Shown here: piece after piece, positions 59,056 to 64,000 of the stretch
How positions within the stretch are numbered: the first letter of the stretch is position 1
Layout: each line of letters opens with the position of its first letter
NCBI GenBank assembly: GCA_035771165.1
Contig: JAWNZC010000100.1
Coordinates: forward strand, 2,677,501 to 2,741,500
Direction: 5' to 3'
Length of the DNA: 64,000 bases
From: Paragorgia papillata
Taxonomy: Eukaryota > Cnidaria > Anthozoa > Scleralcyonacea > Coralliidae
The notes under the pieces: model-generated
Databases searched by the model: none
Seen by the model: the letters and a program-made list of their open reading frames with translations, nothing else
What the model was told of the DNA's origin: nothing
Translations under genes and position numbers: made by a program

Positions 59056-59651
59056 TGTAGTTTAATAATTTACTCAGTGGTAACCATAATTTAAGTGTAC
59101 ATTCATTTGGTAAAAATCTATATTAACGTAGCCAATCAGCTGCTTTATCGAAAAGTGCAATATAATAGTAAAATTATGTGACGTAAGGCTATATAAGTGC
59201 ATGTAGATTAGAAAGGCGGCAAAGTTTATTTGTTTCCTTTGATTAGCAAAATAGTACATATACTCACATTGGGATGACACGTTTTTTCCCATGCATTTTC
59301 TCCGCCACTGAGATTCGTTTATATTCGAACTATTTGCTTTCCATCCACACCAGTTTTCTTCAAAATCACAAGAATTCGGAACTGAAAATAGTAATCAAAA
59401 TGTATACTGTATTTTTTTATTTATTTTTTTATTGATTCGCCCTTATTTTACAAACAAAAAGATAAATAAAGTAAATTAAGTGTTCTGCAGTTTTTAGGCT
59501 AGAGGTCTATTTGAAACCTTAACATGTATTAATACAACAAAGAACAACATCAGAACGACTGCCAACAATAATTAAACAAAATATTAATTTTGTGGCAGTA
59601 TGAGAAAAATTAATTTGCGAACTTAGATTTGGAATAAATATTACTATTACA
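59056..59651. other. no recognised features
   Basis: AT-rich; nothing supported. Confidence 0.4.
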
Positions 59652-59802
59652 TAGAGAATAATACACGGATGTGCGGAAATATGAAATTTATTTCGAGTGT
59701 TGACCAGGACATCTCATGAGTGTGCGAAGCGAACGAGTGACATATCCTGTTCAACACGAGAAATAAATTTCATATTTCCAAGCATCCATGTATTGTTCTG
59801 TT
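59652..59802. repeat. ~150-bp imperfect palindrome
   Basis: GGAAATATGAAATTTATTTC at the left pairs with GAAATAAATTTCATATTTCC at the right; similarity continues to both the outer (ATGTATTGTTCT / GAGAATAATACACGG) and inner (GTGTTGACCAGG / CCTGTTCAACAC) sides. Probably a fold-back MITE. A second perfect hairpin (TCACATGTGCGATTAT / ATAATCGCACATGTGA) lies at 59876-59917. Confidence 0.8.
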
Positions 59803-60394
59803 TATTATATAAAAAAATGTCCTATTGCCTTGCAAAACTTGCATTAAACTATAATGCTGATTCAGCGATAATCGTCACATGTGCGATTATCATAAATAAT
59901 CGCACATGTGAGATTATCACTTTTATTAGTGGCGGAAAAATCAATAAAACACTCCATTTAATATAATAATCTGTTATAAATAATGTTTTGATTAGTTTTC
60001 CAACTTTTTGCTAATAACATAAAAAATCAGAAATTAAGATTTTGCCGCCAAAATGTTAAAATTAGACCAAAAAATCCGGTTGCTATGTCCAATTTTAATA
60101 ATCTGCGACAGATTACGAACTAAGGGACATACAATAGTTTTTACTCATATCTTAAGACAAATGTTTAATTAAACAACTCTTTTCTTTACCTTTAAAACTC
60201 ATTTTTAATTTTTCTCAAACTTATTAATAATTCATGAACCAAAAACAAAATAAATTAATGTTTAATCAGTGCTTTGAAATCGGAGCAAAAGGACTAGTAC
60301 TTTGAAATAATGCAAAATACGTTTTCAAAGTCTTGGGACTTTGAAATAAGGCAAATTATATTACGTTTCAGAGGTTGCTTCGGAGTTTTGAGTT

Positions 60395-60528
60395 TGAGAA
60401 GTCAGTTCAAATATTCGACGTCGGACTTTACCGGGATTACAAAGCCCTCGTGCATTAAAAAGGCTCGCCTTTTCAAAAAGCACTCGGACTTTGAAATCCC
60501 GGTAAAGTCCTCCGTCTCGTATTTGAAC
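60395..60528. repeat. ~130-bp palindrome
   Basis: GGACTTTACCGGGATT (60423-60438) and its inverse (about 60494-60510) sit inside ~55-base inverted arms beginning AGTTCAAATA. GGACTTTGAAATAAGG-type words recur just upstream. Confidence 0.75.
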
Positions 60529-61200
60529 TATTACATAAGGAAAATACAAAAAAATTCTACCGTGTCGATGGTTGTATGCCTGACAAAACTTATTGTTAAA
60601 AAATACTAAAACAAGATAGAATTTTATGTAAGAATACTAATAAAAACAACATTTTACATAAAATTGTCATCTCAATTAGCAATTAAATAAGAGCACAAAT
60701 GCGCCCTAGGATTTTTAAACTAGATAAAATACTGGTGCCCATGTACTTCGAAACCTTACTTAATAAAAACAAAAACATTTAAATAGCTTAAAGGCTTGGT
60801 CGGTTGAATTAGCTAAATACTTAAATGAATTATACGGCGTATTTCATGTTTGTATTGGAAGCAGCGATTCACTATATGCGCAAAAAATGTAAACGATATC
60901 TTCAACAAATTTCATAGCAATAATAGCTCGGGTTTTAGGTAAAAATAAACTTGTGTTATTGCACTGGGTCTCTGTTAGAGACTTTAAGGTGAAAAAGCCC
61001 GTTTTTCGTTTCACAAAGCTCGTTTGCAAATTACACGCGTCATTTCGACGTCTCACTACTAAAGTAAACGATATGTTCTTTTTAAGCATAGTATATTTAA
61101 CAATTAGATAACGAGGGCGAGTTGTCTAATTGTTTTAGTATAAATTTACCAACAAAACTTAAATAAATTCTTGACCATAACATATTCTTTGAGGCTCGTT

Positions 61201-61411
61201 TAACTCTTTCCTGTCCGAATTGGTCTTTAGTATTTTATTCTGGCTAACGCCAGACGATTTTATTCACCTCTGGAGAAGCCCTCGGACAGGAATGAGTTAT
61301 AAACTATCTCTCTAACTCTTTCCTGTCCGAATTGGTCTTTAGTATTTTATTCTGGCTAACGCCAGACGATTTTATTCACCTCTGGAGAAGCCTTCGGACA
61401 GGAATGAGTTA
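61201..61411 (+). repeat. tandem pair of ~99-bp palindromic MITEs
   Basis: Two copies (61201-61299 and 61313-61411), period 112. They differ at one base (CCCTCGG versus CCTTCGG) except at the edges. Each folds on itself (TAACTCTTTCCTGTCCGAA / TTCGGACAGGAATGAGTTA, with a CTGGCTAACGCCAG centre). Same family as 31167-31278. Confidence 0.9.
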
Positions 61412-63180
61412 ATACATTTTTTAACAGCCAACAACAAACGTTCAACAGTCATTTCGGACATCTGCTTGGCCCGTACAGTAATTGATGGAAAAGAAATGTT
61501 TTCTTGCATAATTTAGCATGGATTTTCATGTACAATGTTGAAACAATATATATCCACTCATTTGTTTTGTAAAAGTGACAAAAAGTTGAAAGAAACATTC
61601 AATTTAGCATATAGTTTACATCACGAAATCTTGTCAACAGCTAGCGTAATTTTGAAATGTGTATTGTTTGCAGTTATTTCGTTTTAAACGAACACAGATA
61701 AACAATTTAACGATCTTACCATTAATAATTTCCATTCTAACCATTTTGTAGCCGTTTTTGTTTTCTGTAGAACGTTTGCTTCGCCTAAATGTCCAATTTC
61801 TTCTTTCATTTGCCCACTCCGTTATAATTTCGGCGCCATTGTTGCTTAACAGAACAACCGCTGGCTCTAATGATCACTGTTCGTGCTATACTACGCATTT
61901 TGTCATTGGTCAATTTTTTTAAAAGAATGACTTTCATTGGTTTATCCCAGAGGTTTATATCACCAATTATAAACTCCTGCAATAGCCAATGAAATTCGAG
62001 GATTTGCATTATAAACTTGTAAATTTATACTAAATATATATATATAATTAAATAAACTTCTTTCTCACTAACGGCCCGTTCAGGGTTAAACACCGGAATC
62101 GCAAAAAAGTCCTCTATATCCCAGCATATTTTAAATGCCGGATCATCCAATCTGTCCTACATTATTTCTGATCGCAACCGTCGTCTACATCATTTTTGAT
62201 AACTTTTTTCTCATTCTTCCTTCGATTACCATCACCATTATCAATCTTAACTGGGTCATATTGCAAAGCCAAGCACGTATGGACAAGTATACGATGAGTT
62301 AAAATAGGAAAGCTCAATTAGAAAAACCGGAAAGAAACCAGCTCAAAACATCTTCTACTAAATTTTTAAAGTACATTACTCGCATGGTTAATGATAATGT
62401 TTGTTCAAAGTAGTGCTTTAAATACCTCCCAAGTAAAATTATTTCCCTCGTTTACCAGGTTAGTCCTAACTCTGACCATAATTCCTGCTCCAATTCTAAC
62501 TCACAACCTTAACACTAACTTGTACGCTCACCCTTCCCATTATCGGTTTACTATATTCAGTACCTTGTTCCCTAACTTCCATGCGAACCCTATTAAAGCT
62601 ACAATTCAGCTGAGATCGCAACACGCGTACATGCATGTGATTAGCGTGATGCGTTGGTAACATTAAAATGTATTTGATGCATATTAAAAGCCTTAGTTTG
62701 AATGAGAAATTTTAATCAAAGCCAAGCCGTTATATTTTGTTGCTTGTTTTGTAAAGTGGATATAAAATCATAGTACATGCAATTAATAAGGTTTTGCCAT
62801 TAGTTTATAAATCAAATTGTTTACAAGTTTGTTCCGCGCAAGCAAATATAAGATATAAGTATGAACTGCTAGACTGGAGGTTCTACTTGGCTGCTTAGTA
62901 GAGAAATAAAATAAATTTCAAAGTAATTGTTGCAAGACAAATTTTTCGAACCATCCGTATGCGATTCGTGTCCGTGTTACGATTATTAGATTATAGCAAA
63001 TTGTCTCGTACCATTACTACCATCCTATACCATATTGCATTTGCACAGCACACTTATTAAACGGTACAAGGGTTTGTGCAACCTTTCTTGTAAGAATTAT
63101 ATAAATTATGGTGAGTTAAATTTTACTTCTCTAGTTTCTATTTCTAGCAATGAAAATATACCATATAGAAAGTATATGAA
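61412..63180. other. no recognised features
   Basis: AT-rich with short TA runs at about 62034-62046 and 63189-63206; open frames show no family resemblance. Confidence 0.4.
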
Positions 63181-63267
63181 AAGATAAGATATATATATAT
63201 ATATTTATAAAATAACATTTTGAAAACAAGCGTGGCGATTGGTTGAAAGCCGTGAGTAGATATCTCC

Positions 63268-63344
63268 CCCCCCCCCATCCAGGGACCAAAGGGATGCCGC
63301 CTCATTGATATTCAGCGTGACTCACGCATGACTCACGCATGACT
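63268..63344 (-). repeat. inverted partner of the 36.6-36.8 kb AP-1 block
   Basis: C run, then GGACCAAAGGGATGCCGCCT and ATATTCAGC, followed by three (A)TGACTCACGC units, inverse to 36700-36800. Confidence 0.8.
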
Positions 63345-63757
63345 CAAAGGAAGGAAAAAGGGGGTTTAACGAATACGAAAATGTATACATTTTTAGACCA
63401 AAACATGGAAACGAGACAAATATTAATTAGAGGCCCGCGCCGCTTGACTGCATGCATAAATTAACCTTGACAAACACACAGATTATAAAGTTTCTTTGTA
63501 ATTTATTTCTAAAGGTATTACAATTTACAAGTGTGTAATGACAGCTAGAATATATCGACGCAAATAAATGTTTTTAAATTGTTATACCTTTAGAAATAAA
63601 TTACAAAGAAACTTTATAATCTGTGTGTTTGTCAAGGTTAATTTATGCATGCAGTCAAGCGGCGCGGGCCTCTAATTAATATTTGTCTCGTTTCCATGTT
63701 TTGGTCTAAAAATGTATACATTTTCGTATTCGTTAAACCCCCTTTTTCCTTCCTTTG
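63345..63757. repeat. 183-bp near-perfect inverted repeat
   Basis: Arms 63345-63527 and 63575-63757 match over 183 bases with a single mismatch around a 47-base loop. The arms end in CAAAGGAAGG on both outer sides. Much younger than anything else in the window, or an assembly artefact. Confidence 0.9.
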
Positions 63758-64000
63758 ATTGGGCAAGATTGGAATAATTATAGTATACATGAAGCTATAT
63801 AAGCTCGGTGATTTCGTATAGTTGCTACTTTTCCTAAAGTGTTTTACTTGTGGAGTTTACTGCGATATAGCGTTTTCTTGGGAGATATTTTCGAAGATAT
63901 TTTTGTCTGATTTTATAAGGTAAGATGTTTTGCACTTATTCGTTTTATATTGCCTGACGACGTTCACTATTTGTGTATTTTATCAGAGTTTAATATACGT

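Overview
The window looks like a repeat-dominated piece of an animal nuclear genome, most likely a cnidarian or another marine invertebrate. It is AT-rich and has no operons or ribosome binding sites. It does have GT-AG introns, SINEs, LINE, Penelope-like and LTR retroelements, Polinton-type DNA and many fold-back MITEs. I found no intact host protein gene. Every long coding signal belongs to a mobile element or is a broken fragment. The taxon is inferred from element repertoire only. || Layout. 1-2240: end of a DIRS-like retroelement on the minus strand (gag, RT, start of RNase H). 3.0-8.0 kb: MITEs, a 185-bp palindrome and a 27-bp minisatellite. 8.7-9.4 kb: LINE 3' end. 10.0-10.7 kb: 5S-rRNA-derived SINE split by a MITE. 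10.74-15.08 kb: degenerate Ty3/gypsy element with 121-bp LTRs. 16.3-28.6 kb: a field of fold-back elements, no coding. 28.82-33.75 kb: CACTA-like DNA element with about twenty ACCAGG/CCTGGT subterminal motifs. It carries a phase-consistent six-exon SAMD3-like gene remnant. 33.7-37.5 kb: Polinton capsid scrap, pyrimidine microsatellite, two virus-like small genes and an AP-1-like minisatellite. 37.72-47.35 kb: a degenerate Polinton/Maverick. Its minus-strand genes (capsid-like, integrase) are followed by a plus-strand protein-primed DNA polymerase. It sits inside an older Penelope-like element (PLE). 47.36-59.05 kb: a large inverted duplication of an X-PLE unit. One copy is interrupted by a second large element (49.93-55.67 kb) whose two ends are arrays of AACACACCTT-type palindromes. 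59-64 kb: further palindromes, a tandem MITE pair, and a 183-bp inverted repeat with only one mismatch. || How the parts relate. Insertions can be ordered by nesting. The PLE predates the Polinton, which splits it. The Polinton predates a TA-flanked MITE (with a 314-bp C tract) that interrupts its polymerase gene. Several insertions have a paralogous empty site inside the window, which allows inferred target duplications to be read directly (CA for the CACTA-like element, a 6-bp one for the Polinton, 3-5 bp for the MITE in the 5S SINE). Most genes carry stops and frameshifts. The exceptions to general decay are the very young palindrome at 63.3 kb and the well-preserved splice structure of the SAMD3-like gene.
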